DNA of 64,000 nt from Desulforhabdus sp. TSK (GTDB taxonomy: Bacteria; Desulfobacterota; Syntrophobacteria; Syntrophobacterales; Syntrophobacteraceae), in assembly GCF_022836495.1 (NCBI RefSeq), contig NZ_BQXM01000013.1, forward strand, positions 56,862 through 120,861, in the 5' to 3' direction. Below are positions 1-8,372 of the stretch, in pieces. The translations under genes were made by a program, and so were the position numbers. Numbering within the stretch: the stretch's first letter is position 1; every line of letters begins with the position of its first letter. Below the pieces are notes generated by a model. That model searched no databases, was not told the origin of the DNA, and worked only from the letters and a program-made list of their open reading frames with translations.

Positions 1-1807
1 TGCGCTCTTCCCCCAGGTTGAAGGTCCTGTAATCGGCGTATCCCTGGTTGAGGGCCACGGAAATGGGGATTTGCCTGCTGGCCGGCCCCCAATGCTGGAT
101 GGGACCGGGACTGCTGAAAAGATCCTCCTGGGCCCATTTTTCCCGGTGGGCGGCAAAGAGCTTGAAAGCGGGAGAATCCAGCTCTACCAGAGACTTCTCT
201 ATGACCATCTCTTCTTTGCCTTTTCTCATCTCGCAGGTAATGAGCCCCGTAATGGGCAGAGCCAGAACGGTGCCGCCCTTGTCGAAATCGGTGACCGCCG
301 CCATGTAGCCCGTTTTGCCCGCCAGGACGAGAGATCCCGCCGTCAGTCCCAGGGCAAAGGTGAAGGCCGCATCGAAGGAGGTCGGTTTGCCGCTGCGTCC
401 CTCGTAGCCCAGGAAGTGGGACTGGCTGGAGAAGGTCGCCACCTTGAATTTATCGATCTGCTGGGGACTCGCCGGCACCAGGCCTTCGCCGTCACCGAAG
501 TATTTTTCGGTGTGGCGTTTGATCTCCGACATTTTGTAGCGGATCTTGTCGATGAGGAGCTTTTCCGTCTCGATCTGGGACACCTTCACATTGCCGTGAT
601 CGTCCCGGTCGAGAATCAGCATTTCTTCGATCTCATCGGGAAGGGACGCCATGAGCTGCGCCGACTGGGGAGACAGGTGAGGATAAAGGAATTCCAGCTT
701 GTTCCGGAGGGTGGGCAGGTCCTTGATGTCCCGTTCATAGTCGGCCAGGGCCCGGTTGAGCTCCAGGATGAGGGTGCGCATCTCCGGGACGAATTCGATC
801 AACCCTTCGGGCACCAGGACGACGCCGTGATTGATGCCTTTGAGCCTGCGCAGGACGATGATCCTGACAATTTCATCGACGATATCCCCCAGGGACATAT
901 TTTCGGCGGCGATTTCCTCGGAAATGAGGGCGATGGCCGGCTTCGTCTGCAGCGCGACTTCCAGGGTAATCTTGCTGGCGGTGCGTCCCATCAGCTTGAC
1001 AAAGTGATAATATTTCACGGCGGAGGCTGCATCCTGGGCCAGATTGCCCGTCAGTTCCGCATAAACCTTTGTCGCCGTGTCGTAGCCGAAGGAAATGGGC
1101 AGGTATTTTCCGGCCGCCATATCTCCGTCGATGGTCTTGGGGATGCCGATGACACTGCAGGGGATCCCTTCCGTCTCCAGGTACTCGGCGATGAACGCGG
1201 CATTGGTGTTGGAATCGTCCCCTCCCACGATGATGAGACCATCCAGGCGATTCTCGAGGACTGTGTTTTTCACCTTCTCGAACTGTTCGGGCGTCTTGAT
1301 CTTCGTTCGGTCCGTCCCGAGGAAATTGAACCCGCCCGTGTTGATGATGCGGTCAACATCGGACTTGGTGATTTCGAAAACGTCACCGCTGAGCAGCCCT
1401 TTGGGACCCTTTCGGATGCCGAGGAGGGTGTTGTCGTCGCCCAGGACCAGCTTCAAGCCGGCCAGGACATTGTGGCCGCCTGCTGCCGGTCCGCCGGAAA
1501 AAAGAACGGCAACCCGCTTGCCCGCCACCGCTGGATGCGCTTCGGAGGGATGCGCCTCCAGGATGATGTTCCTGCTCTTGGCGATGGTTTTGGGGAAAAC
1601 TTCCAGGATGCTGTTGTGCTCCTGGCACGTAAAAACCGTTTGCGTCTCCCTGAAAGAAGCCGGCCGAATAGTGCCGTCCTTATCGAGGAAAACGGAACAG
1701 ACGGGAATGGGCTGTTCCCTGGCTGCATCCTCGAAAAGCGAATGCCCCCCCTCCGTCTGTTTCACGAGTGTGGCCAGGTCGGTCCCTGCCGGGTCTTGCG
1801 TTTCCAT
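1..1807 (-). CDS. pfp: Pyrophosphate-dependent 6-phosphofructokinase (PFP), 3' end beyond the window
   Basis: Phosphorylates fructose 6-phosphate, by family using PPi instead of ATP, in reversible glycolysis. Reading the minus strand gives an uninterrupted frame of about 600 residues that runs off the left edge. It contains a LFSGGPAAGGHN segment near residue 90, GGDDSNTNA near residue 190 and PKTIDGDM about 30 residues later. The second Asp in GGDDS (ATP enzymes have GGDGS) is the established marker of PPi dependence, and the length fits the long plant/clostridial class. The ATG at 1807 follows AGAAGGGG. It lies 76 bp downstream of the flavin-binding gene on the same strand. Long open frames on the opposite strand are high-GC shadows. 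The missing 3' end prevents judging completeness. Confidence 0.9.
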   Translation of the reverse strand, partial: METQDPAGTDLATLVKQTEGGHSLFEDAAREQPIPVCSVFLDKDGTIRPASFRETQTVFTCQEHNSILEVFPKTIAKSRNIILEAHPSEAHPAVAGKRVAVLFSGGPAAGGHNVLAGLKLVLGDDNTLLGIRKGPKGLLSGDVFEITKSDVDRIINTGGFNFLGTDRTKIKTPEQFEKVKNTVLENRLDGLIIVGGDDSNTNAAFIAEYLETEGIPCSVIGIPKTIDGDMAAGKYLPISFGYDTATKVYAELTGNLAQDAASAVKYYHFVKLMGRTASKITLEVALQTKPAIALISEEIAAENMSLGDIVDEIVRIIVLRRLKGINHGVVLVPEGLIEFVPEMRTLILELNRALADYERDIKDLPTLRNKLEFLYPHLSPQSAQLMASLPDEIEEMLILDRDDHGNVKVSQIETEKLLIDKIRYKMSEIKRHTEKYFGDGEGLVPASPQQIDKFKVATFSSQSHFLGYEGRSGKPTSFDAAFTFALGLTAGSLVLAGKTGYMAAVTDFDKGGTVLALPITGLITCEMRKGKEEMVIEKSLVELDSPAFKLFAAHREKWAQEDLFSSPGPIQHWGPASRQIPISVALNQGYADYRTFNLGEER

Positions 1808-1883
1808 TACTACGCCCCTTCTGAATGAATCGAATGGCACTATCCATACCAGCGCAAAAGCAGTGGTTGCACGAGCTCTTTCC

Positions 1884-2270
1884 CTAATCCTCTTCCCCTG
1901 CGCCTACGAGGGGAAAAACCTTGTCCACCGTGAAGAAAACGAGGAAAAGAGGACCCCGAGCCCCCTCGCTGTCTCCATAGTCGCGTCGGCGGAGGGAAAA
2001 CAGAAGCTCCGTGTCCTGCTCTTCACGAACCTTGGTGAGAAACAGTCTCTTCCCTTTGTATCCCGGACCGTCTTCCATGAAAATGTAAGCCGCGTGGGGG
2101 TTGGACTGAATGTTGGTGTGCGTGAGGCGGTCGCGCATGATGAAGGCCACCGTTCCATCGTCCATGATATGAGGAGTTGCATAAATGGCACCGTCCACAT
2201 TGCCCGCCGCATTGGCCGTGGCCAGGACGCCTCTTCCCTTGACGCTCTTGAAATATTCCTTGAAGTCCAT
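1884..2270 (-). CDS. Pyridoxamine 5'-phosphate oxidase-like flavin-binding protein
   Basis: A 128-residue single-domain split-barrel protein of the PNPOx-like superfamily, which binds FMN or related cofactors; substrate unknown. The order GVLATANAAGNVDGAIYATP, then a strand with FIMRDRLTHTNI and AAYIFMEDG, is typical of this fold. The ATG at 2270 is preferred over an upstream TTG at 2300 because GGAGAG lies 5-6 nt ahead of it. The gene precedes pfp on the same strand, and a REPIN-like palindrome lies about 70 bp upstream. A role in redox or heme/flavin handling is only inferred from the fold. Confidence 0.8.
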   Translation of the reverse strand: MDFKEYFKSVKGRGVLATANAAGNVDGAIYATPHIMDDGTVAFIMRDRLTHTNIQSNPHAAYIFMEDGPGYKGKRLFLTKVREEQDTELLFSLRRRDYGDSEGARGPLFLVFFTVDKVFPLVGAGEED

Positions 2271-2340
2271 CTGATCTCTCCTTTTCTCTTTTATGCTCAA
2301 TAAGGTGCAAAATGTTCGATGTTATGGCTCCCTGCGTTTT

Positions 2341-2397
2341 GTAGGAGCGGCATCCTGCCGCGACGTCGACCCAGTCGCGGCAGGATGCCGCTCCTAC
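2341..2397. repeat. REPIN-like paired palindrome, type A copy 1
   Basis: Two 24-nt arms (2341-2364 and 2374-2397) are perfect reverse complements separated by 9 nt. Each arm begins or ends at GTAG/CTAC and holds its own hairpin core GCGGCATCCTGCCGC. About 30 bp of left flank ending ATGGCTCCCTG is shared with the type A copies at 42779 and, inverted, at 4627. The structure matches REP doublets mobilised by RAYT transposases in other bacteria; no RAYT gene is visible here. Confidence 0.9.
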
Positions 2398-2482
2398 AAG
2401 AATGAAGTTTTCAATCCCTAATGCGTATACCTCTTGTTGCAGGTTGTCAGCCTGAATCCATAAACCCTGAAGGTTGTTGCGC

Positions 2483-4006
2483 TCAAAGTTTGCACGTGTT
2501 CTGCAATTTGGGGGTGAAACGTTCCGGTCCCTTCAAAATGGGTTTTCCGAGGGCCTTGGAAATATTTCGTAGCATACCGCCGAACAGCCACACGTGAAAA
2601 GGATAAAGCACATACCAATAGAGAATTCCTGCGAGCCCCCTGGGGAGAAAGCGTGAAAGCTGTTGTAATTCCGTCTGATTCGTTCCCATGGGGGAGAGCT
2701 TGAATTCCAGGACGGCTTCTCCGGGGGTCTTCATTTCCGCCACGAGCAGCAGCCGATGAGGAGAGTCCACCTCCAGGACACGCCAGAAATCGAGAGCGTC
2801 CCCTACGTAGAGCTCGCTGGGATGGCGGCGGCCGCGCCGCAATCCCGCCCCGCCCACCATGCGGTCCATGGCGCCCCGCATTTTCCAGAGGATGTCTCCG
2901 AAATACCAGCCGTTTTCACCGCCAATGCGAACGATATGCTCCCAGATTTCCTCGACGGATGCTTGAATGCGAATGCGGTGTCCGCATTCCAGGATCGTGC
3001 CCCCCGCGTACCGGGCATCGCCGCAATAGGTCCATTCCGGGGGCAGGAGGGCTCCTGCATCCGTCCAGCAGGTTTCTACCCGCTGCTGCTGGATTTTTTC
3101 CAGGGCCAGGCGAATGGTTTGCCTGCAGTCCCGAAGCTCCAGGGGGATGATGGAGCGGATACGATTGTCCTGGCAGACGACCTCGTTGCTGAGTCCCTGC
3201 GCCAGGGGCTGAGCGATGGAAGCCGGCACCGGTGTGACGAGGTGTATCCAGAGTGCGCTCAAACGAGGGGTCAGGAAAGGCACGGGAATGATCCTGCGGC
3301 GGGGAAGACCGGCCTCCTCGGCATAGATGTGGATGAGTTTCTGGTAGGTCAGTGTTTCTGGCCCCCCGATGTCGAAGGTCTGACCGGAGGTTTCCTCGTG
3401 CTCCAGGCACCCCTGCAGGTAACCCAGCACGTTTCCGATGTCTATGGGCTGAACGGGAGTGCGCACCCACGAGGGAGTGATCATGACGGGAAGACGATCC
3501 ACGAGGTAGCGCAGCATTTCGAAAGAGGCACTGCCCGAACCGAGGATCATGGCGGCACGAAGCACTGTGGCGGACACCGGGCCCGATTGAAGGATGCCGC
3601 CCACCTCGTGCCGGGACCGTATGTGCTTGCTCAGGCTCGGATCATCGGGTCTTCCCAGGGCTCCCAGGTAAATGACCCGCTTCAGTCCTGCTTCGGATGC
3701 TGCCGTGACCATGTTCAGGGCTGACTCCCGGTCGGCATGAGCGTACTTGCCGGTAGCCGAGATCATGGAATGGATGAGGTAAAATGCAGCTCCGCATCCC
3801 TGGCAGGCCTTCCGGAGGGAATCGAGATCCAGGGCGTCTCCCTCGACCATTTCCAGGTTCGAATGCCGCGCCCAGGGGCGGCATCCCAATTTGGCGATGG
3901 ATCGCGCCATGACGCGGACCCTGTAGCCGGCATCCAGAAGCCTCGGCACAAGCCTCCCACCGATATATCCTGTAGCTCCAAGGACCAACACCGGTTCTGA
4001 TTTCAT
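2483..4006 (-). CDS. SDR-family NAD(P)-binding protein with C-terminal DUF2867 domain
   Basis: A 507-residue two-domain protein. Residues 1-300 form an NmrA/extended-SDR Rossmann domain with the dinucleotide motif GATGYIGGRL at about residues 9-18 and later sequence like nucleoside-sugar epimerases. The remaining ~200 residues resemble DUF2867, an SRPBCC-like lipid/ligand-binding fold, ending in a hydrophobic segment (ILYWYVLYPFHVWLFGG) that may contact membrane. ATG at 4006 is used; the in-frame TTG immediately before it is less likely. A G-rich tract lies just upstream. The family is often annotated as NADH-ubiquinone-oxidoreductase-assembly-like or epimerase, but the substrate is not established. 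Gene appears complete and monocistronic. Confidence 0.85.
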   Translation of the reverse strand: MKSEPVLVLGATGYIGGRLVPRLLDAGYRVRVMARSIAKLGCRPWARHSNLEMVEGDALDLDSLRKACQGCGAAFYLIHSMISATGKYAHADRESALNMVTAASEAGLKRVIYLGALGRPDDPSLSKHIRSRHEVGGILQSGPVSATVLRAAMILGSGSASFEMLRYLVDRLPVMITPSWVRTPVQPIDIGNVLGYLQGCLEHEETSGQTFDIGGPETLTYQKLIHIYAEEAGLPRRRIIPVPFLTPRLSALWIHLVTPVPASIAQPLAQGLSNEVVCQDNRIRSIIPLELRDCRQTIRLALEKIQQQRVETCWTDAGALLPPEWTYCGDARYAGGTILECGHRIRIQASVEEIWEHIVRIGGENGWYFGDILWKMRGAMDRMVGGAGLRRGRRHPSELYVGDALDFWRVLEVDSPHRLLLVAEMKTPGEAVLEFKLSPMGTNQTELQQLSRFLPRGLAGILYWYVLYPFHVWLFGGMLRNISKALGKPILKGPERFTPKLQNTCKL

Positions 4007-4156
4007 CAAGTCCCCCCCTTTTTTGGGATACTTGCAAACCTAAGACCACCTCAGTATAAAGGCAAGATTCAAGATTGAAGAGATAAAACTATCTACCTGA
4101 TTACTCATATCTTTGATGAAGCACTGAAGCTCAGGAAAAAAGGAAATTTCTCTGTC

Positions 4157-4626
4157 ATGCAACGTCTTCCGTCATTTCCCTCAAGCAGAGAGAGTCAAGA
4201 CTTTCTGGCTCTGCCTGCTGTTGGCTGCAGCGTTTAGCTGGGGCTGTGCGCACGCTCCGGAGGAATCGCCTTCTGCAGGGCGCACATCGGCCTTTCAGGA
4301 GTTTTCCCCCGCACTTTCGGAGGCTCCGCCCGGCGGAATCGCTCTACCCTCTACTCCCACACCGGGGGTCGAGCCGATCAACAAGCAACTGACGCTGGAT
4401 CAGGCAGAGGAGATTCCCGGCGAGGCGACCACGCTGCCCGTCGTCACGCCCGAAGACCTGTCGCGGGACACCGATTCCCTCGTGAAACAGGCATGGGAAA
4501 AGCGGCCGGAAATGGCGGCGGCTCGTTCCCTCGTCCAGGCCTCCCGCGACCGGGTGCAGTCCGCCCGCGGGGGCTTCCTGCCGAAAATCGGGGCCAATGC
4601 CAATTACCAGTGGGATTCCGAATTTT
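4157..4626 (+). pseudogene. Remnant of TolC-family outer-membrane efflux lipoprotein
   Basis: The frame beginning around 4180 encodes a lipoprotein-like signal (FWLCLLLAAAFSWGC, lipobox Cys) but has no ATG in frame; the only ATG (4157) is in another frame and stops after 26 codons. The protein then reads a Pro-rich linker and LTLDQA, the usual start of the first TolC repeat. It jumps directly to EIPGEATTL and a second-repeat helix (AARSLVQASRDRVQSARGGFLP), so roughly 200 residues appear deleted. It ends where a REPIN-like palindrome begins at 4627. This is decay, not a functional short protein. Family assignment rests on the helix pattern and the adjacent RND remnant. Confidence 0.75.
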
Positions 4627-4683
4627 GTAGGAGCGGCATCCTGCCGCGATGGTGAGCCTGTCGCGGCAGGATGCCGCTCCTAC
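4627..4683. repeat. REPIN-like paired palindrome, type A copy 2 (inverted relative to copies 1 and 5)
   Basis: Arms 4627-4650 and 4660-4683 with a 9-nt spacer, one mismatch at the inner end. Core GCGGCATCCTGCCGC as in the other type A copies. The conserved flank (CAGGGAGCCATC, reverse complement of GATGGCTCCCTG) lies on the right here, so the element is in the opposite orientation. It sits exactly between the TolC-like and RND-like remnants. Confidence 0.9.
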
Positions 4684-4719
4684 AAAGAACAGGGAGCCAT
4701 CAAATCGAAAGTGTTGCAC

Positions 4720-6577
4720 CGCGCCGGAATTACAGGCCGGCCTTGCCGAGCTGAGCGCTTCGCGCGGGAAGTTTTGCCTGCCGACGTCCACCTGCGCGTC
4801 ACTCGAGACTACGGGCAGACGGCCGACCATAAAGTGAACGAGCTGGTGGATGCCCTGCTGGTGGCTATTGCGGTGGTCGTGCTGCTCCTGGCCTACACCC
4901 TGGGGTGGAGGGAAGGGATCCTCATCGCCCTGGCCGTTCCGGTGACCTTCAGCTTCACGCTCCTCATCAACCTCTTTCTCGGCTATACCATCAACCGGGT
5001 GACCCTGTTCGCTCTCATCCTTTCGCTGGGCCTGGTGGTGGACGATCCCATTGTGGACGTGGAAAACATCCACCGCCATTTCACTCAGCGCAAAGCACCG
5101 CCGCACCGGGCCGTGGTGGAGGCGGTGAACGAAGTGCGCCCACCCATCATACTCGCCACCCTGGCGGTCATCGTTTCCTTCCTCCCCATGTTCTTCATCA
5201 CCGGCATGATGGGGACGACCTGGACGGGTACGAGCAGTCCCATGGATTTCAACGGCCTCGTGCGCCACTATTATCTCCGCCAGGGTGCCAACGTGGCGGA
5301 CATCCGCTTCAACTTCATCGGAAAGAAATACCGTTCCCAGCAGAGCCATGCCATTGGACTTCGACTGCGCAACGACCTCAAAGCCATTGCGGAGCGCTAC
5401 GGCGCCAATATCAAAATTGTGGAGAGCCCCCCCGGGCCCCCCCGTGATCTCGACACTGGTGGCGGAAGTCTATGGACGCATCGGGCAACCCTACGCGGAA
5501 CTGGCCCAGGCGGCGGGAAGGGTCCGTCGGCTCATGGAAGAGACGCCGGGAGTCGTGGACGTGGACGACGTCCTGGTGGCCCCTGAAAGTAAAGCGGTCT
5601 TCCGTGTCGATAGGGAGAAGGCCGCTCTGCATGGGATCAGTGAGCTGCAGATCGCCGGGGCGCTGCAGGGAACGGTTGACGGGTCCCGGGTCGGCGCCCT
5701 GCGGCTGGATACGGAAGTGAATCCGGTCCACATCATGCTCCGCCTGCCGCGTGTGGACCGAGCGCGGCAGGAAGATCTCCTGCAGATCATGATGCGTGGA
5801 CAGAATGGGGAAGGGGTATTCCTCTCGGAGCTTGGACGCTTCCAGGATACGGTCATCGATCAGCCGGTCTATCACAAGAATCTAACGCCGGTTGTTTATG
5901 TTTTTGGCGAAACGGCGGGCCTGCCGCCTCCCGAGGCTGTGCTGGCTCTCGAGGACAAAGTGGGTGACGAGCCGACTCTGGATGGGTTCCGCATGGTCTG
6001 GTCGGGAGAAGGGGAATGGGACATCACCCTCCGCGTCTTTCGGGACCTGGGGATTGCCTTTGGAGTGGCCGTGCTGGGGATTTACATCCTGCTCATGTAC
6101 CAGACCCAGAGCTATCTGCTGCCGGCCATACAGCTCATTGCATTGCCCCTTTCCGTCATCGGCATTCTGCCCGGCTTCTGGATCCTCAACCTGCTGACGG
6201 GACACACGGTGGGAGGCTGGGAAAACCCCGTCTATTTCACGGCGACGGCCATGATCGGCATGATCGCCCTCGCCGGCATCGCCACGCGCAACTCCATTCT
6301 CCTCATCGAGTTCGTCGAGGCCCAAAAAGCAGAAGGCAAACCCCTGATTGTTTCCCTCATCGAGGCGGGAGCCCTCAGGACCCGTCCCATTCTCCTCACG
6401 TCCCTGGCCGCCATGCTTGCCGCCTGGCCCATCACGCTGGATCCCATTTTTTCGGGCCTGGCCTGGGCCTTGATTTACGGCATTGCGGTTTCCACGTTCT
6501 TTACCCTGATCGTCGTGCCCGTCGTCTACTACATGGCCTATGGGGGGAGAAGCTGCGCCGCAGGAAGTGGGGACTGA
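4720..6577 (+). pseudogene. Remnant of RND efflux pump (HAE1/CzcA-like inner-membrane transporter)
   Basis: Segments of an RND transporter of normally ~1000+ residues. 4800-5220 encodes the TM2-TM6 region with the hallmark GLVVDDPIVDVENI and ends at MFFITGMMG. About 200 residues are then missing before the second periplasmic domain (ANVADIRFN ... ESPPGPP). At 5438-5450 a run of seven C after GGG shifts the frame; removing one C restores PPGPPVISTLVAEVYG. From there to 6577 the second half continues through IATRNSILLIEFVEAQ to the final TM helices. The N-terminal ~300 residues are absent and no membrane-fusion protein is present. The lesions together indicate a dead gene. Confidence 0.85.
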
Positions 6578-6584
6578 AGGAAGT

Positions 6585-7520
6585 TCATGGGGTGAATGTG
6601 CCGGGGCTTCCTGACAGACGCAGCTCCGGGGGAGGGGGACACTCGATTTCCACGGGAACGCCGGTGGCTGGATGCCGGAACCCGAGGTGCAGGGCATGGA
6701 GAAAATACCCCGTATCCCCGGGAAGGGCGTTCTGGGGATCCTTGAAAGTCCCTCCGCTCTCATAAAGGGGGTCCCCCACGAGGGGGTGTCCCGCAGCGGC
6801 CAGGTGGATGCGGATCTGGTGCGGCCTTCCCGTTTCAATGCTCACTTCCAGGAGGGAGCATGCTTCTTCCCCCTGAGGCTTTCGAACCTCCAGCACCCTG
6901 ACCCGGCTGAGAGCGCTTCCTCCCCGAGCGCTGGCGGCGTGGAGCGTTCCCAGGCGGGGATGCGGGACGGGGCCGATGGGAATATCGATGGAGAACGAGG
7001 TGCTGGAGGGGGCTCCCCGCACGAGGGTCCGGTAGATTTTGGACACCTCCCTGTTCCTCCATGCCCCGGCCAAGACGGAACGTGCGTGGGGAGTACGAGA
7101 AAAAAGCACGACTCCCGAGGTCCCGCGTCCCAGGCGATGGATGGGAGTGGCTTCCCTGCAGTAGCGCTGCACCCGGGTCAGGAGGGTGTGGTCCATGAAC
7201 CCTCCTGCGGGGACAGTCGGCAGTCCGTTGGGTTTGGCCACCGCCAGGAGCTCCTCATCCTGGTAAAGGACCGCGAAAGAAAGAGGGACTTCCGGTTCGT
7301 CCCAGGGAGGCCGCTTCCAGACGAGCCACTGGCCGGACTTCAGGAGGGATTGGGGGAAGGCGATGCGGCCGTCCAGGAGGACCTGCCCGGCGCTGATGCG
7401 GTCCAGCCATGTGTCCCGGCTGGAATGGCGGTAATGCCCTGCGAGATGTTCCAACACCGTCGATCCGGCGCTGCGGGGGCCGATCTGCTCGCGATATTCA
7501 AATCCTCCGTTGAGAGCCAA
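6585..7520 (-). CDS. RluA-family RNA pseudouridine synthase with HRLG in place of HRLD
   Basis: Isomerises uridine to pseudouridine in RNA, by family. The 311-residue protein has an N-terminal S4-like stretch (SRDTWLDRISAGQVLLDGR) and the PseudoU_synth_2 domain: LAVAKPNGLPTVP, HRLGRGTSGVVLFSR and ETGRPHQIRIHLAAAGHPLVGDPLY. The usual catalytic Asp of HRLD is Gly here. The TTG at 7520 is chosen because GGAG lies 5 nt upstream; the open frame further upstream only reads into a REPIN palindrome (7563-7634). The C-terminus is 8 bp from the RND remnant on the opposite strand. RNA target unknown; rRNA is likely. Confidence 0.85.
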   Translation of the reverse strand: MALNGGFEYREQIGPRSAGSTVLEHLAGHYRHSSRDTWLDRISAGQVLLDGRIAFPQSLLKSGQWLVWKRPPWDEPEVPLSFAVLYQDEELLAVAKPNGLPTVPAGGFMDHTLLTRVQRYCREATPIHRLGRGTSGVVLFSRTPHARSVLAGAWRNREVSKIYRTLVRGAPSSTSFSIDIPIGPVPHPRLGTLHAASARGGSALSRVRVLEVRKPQGEEACSLLEVSIETGRPHQIRIHLAAAGHPLVGDPLYESGGTFKDPQNALPGDTGYFLHALHLGFRHPATGVPVEIECPPPPELRLSGSPGTFTP

Positions 7521-7562
7521 GGCAACTCCAAAGAAATAACCTACCAAAGGGTGGCTTGCTTT

Positions 7563-7634
7563 GTAGGAGCGGCTTCCAGCCGCGACCAAGCGCATGGCGG
7601 CTTCTCCGATGTCGCGGCTGGAAGCCGCTCCTAC
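7563..7634. repeat. REPIN-like paired palindrome, type B copy 1
   Basis: Arms 7563-7586 and 7611-7634 are perfect reverse complements with a 24-nt spacer. The hairpin core is GCGGCTTCCAGCCGC, differing from type A by A-to-T and T-to-A at paired positions. It begins GTAG and ends CTAC. It lies between the divergent-side upstream region of the pseudouridine synthase and the 3' end of the phosphatase gene. Confidence 0.9.
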
Positions 7635-7673
7635 AGTTCTGGTACTCTATTATTTGTGAGCTGCCCAAGGACT

Positions 7674-8342
7674 TTACCCCGCCATGGAATCCAGCAGCTT
7701 CAGGAGATCCATGGGGTTTTCCAGCAGGGTTTCCGCACCGGAAGCCACGAGCTCCTCACGGCCGCGAAATCCCCAGAGGACTCCCACGGCGTGCATGCCC
7801 GCCGCCCTGGCCGTCTGCATATCGGTGTTGGTGTCGCCCAGGTAGAGAAACTCCGCCGGCGGAAAACCCAGCAGGCGGGCAATTTCCAGGGTGCCTGCCG
7901 GATCCGGCTTTTTCGCGACACCGGGTCTTTCTCCGAAAACGGGATGAAAGGTCCACCGGGAGAGCAATGCCTCCACCATCTGCCGGGTGAAGTCGTCGGG
8001 TTTGTTGGAGAGGACAGCCCTGGGCAATTGGCGCTCCGTCAGGGCATCGAGGAGCTGTGGAATACCGGGGTAGGGCTCGGTCAGTTCTTTCCACCGCAGA
8101 CCGTATTCCCGCCGCATGGCGGCCAGGCAGGTTGCGACAGTGGTCTCCTCCTCCCTTCGATCGGGGGGGAGGGTGCGCCGCACGAGCGTTTCCATGCCGT
8201 CCCCCACGAAATGCCTGTAGGCATGCAGGGGATGGGAGGAAAAACCGAAACGGTGGAGCACGCTGTTCATGGAGTGAGCAAGGTCTTCAAGGGTATTCAG
8301 CAGTGTTCCGTCCAAATCGAAGATGACCGCTTTGTATCGCAA
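7674..8342 (-). CDS. gph: HAD-superfamily phosphatase, phosphoglycolate phosphatase-like
   Basis: A 222-residue HAD hydrolase. Motif I is FDLDGTLLNT (residues 8-17), the alpha-helical cap follows, motif II is SNKPDD, and motif III/IV is KKPDPAGTLEIA and LYLGDTNTDM. This arrangement matches Gph, which dephosphorylates 2-phosphoglycolate, although relatives act on other small phosphoesters. A TTG at 8342 with GAGG about 8 nt upstream is the start; no ATG fits the frame before motif I. It ends near a REPIN and is followed on the same strand by the pseudouridine synthase. Confidence 0.85.
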   Translation of the reverse strand: MRYKAVIFDLDGTLLNTLEDLAHSMNSVLHRFGFSSHPLHAYRHFVGDGMETLVRRTLPPDRREEETTVATCLAAMRREYGLRWKELTEPYPGIPQLLDALTERQLPRAVLSNKPDDFTRQMVEALLSRWTFHPVFGERPGVAKKPDPAGTLEIARLLGFPPAEFLYLGDTNTDMQTARAAGMHAVGVLWGFRGREELVASGAETLLENPMDLLKLLDSMAG

Positions 8343-8372
8343 AAGTTTGCCTCATTTCTACAGTGCGTCAGC

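Noticed and set aside
71..1828. Long open frame on the + strand opposite the phosphofructokinase
   Set aside because: It has no domain signature and mirrors the minus-strand PFP frame, which carries GGDDS and other motifs; a high-GC antisense shadow.
2341..2397. REPIN at 2341 as an intrinsic terminator
   Set aside because: No T-tract on either side of the required strand, and identical elements occur inside an operon and a pseudogene, so a repeat family explains it better.
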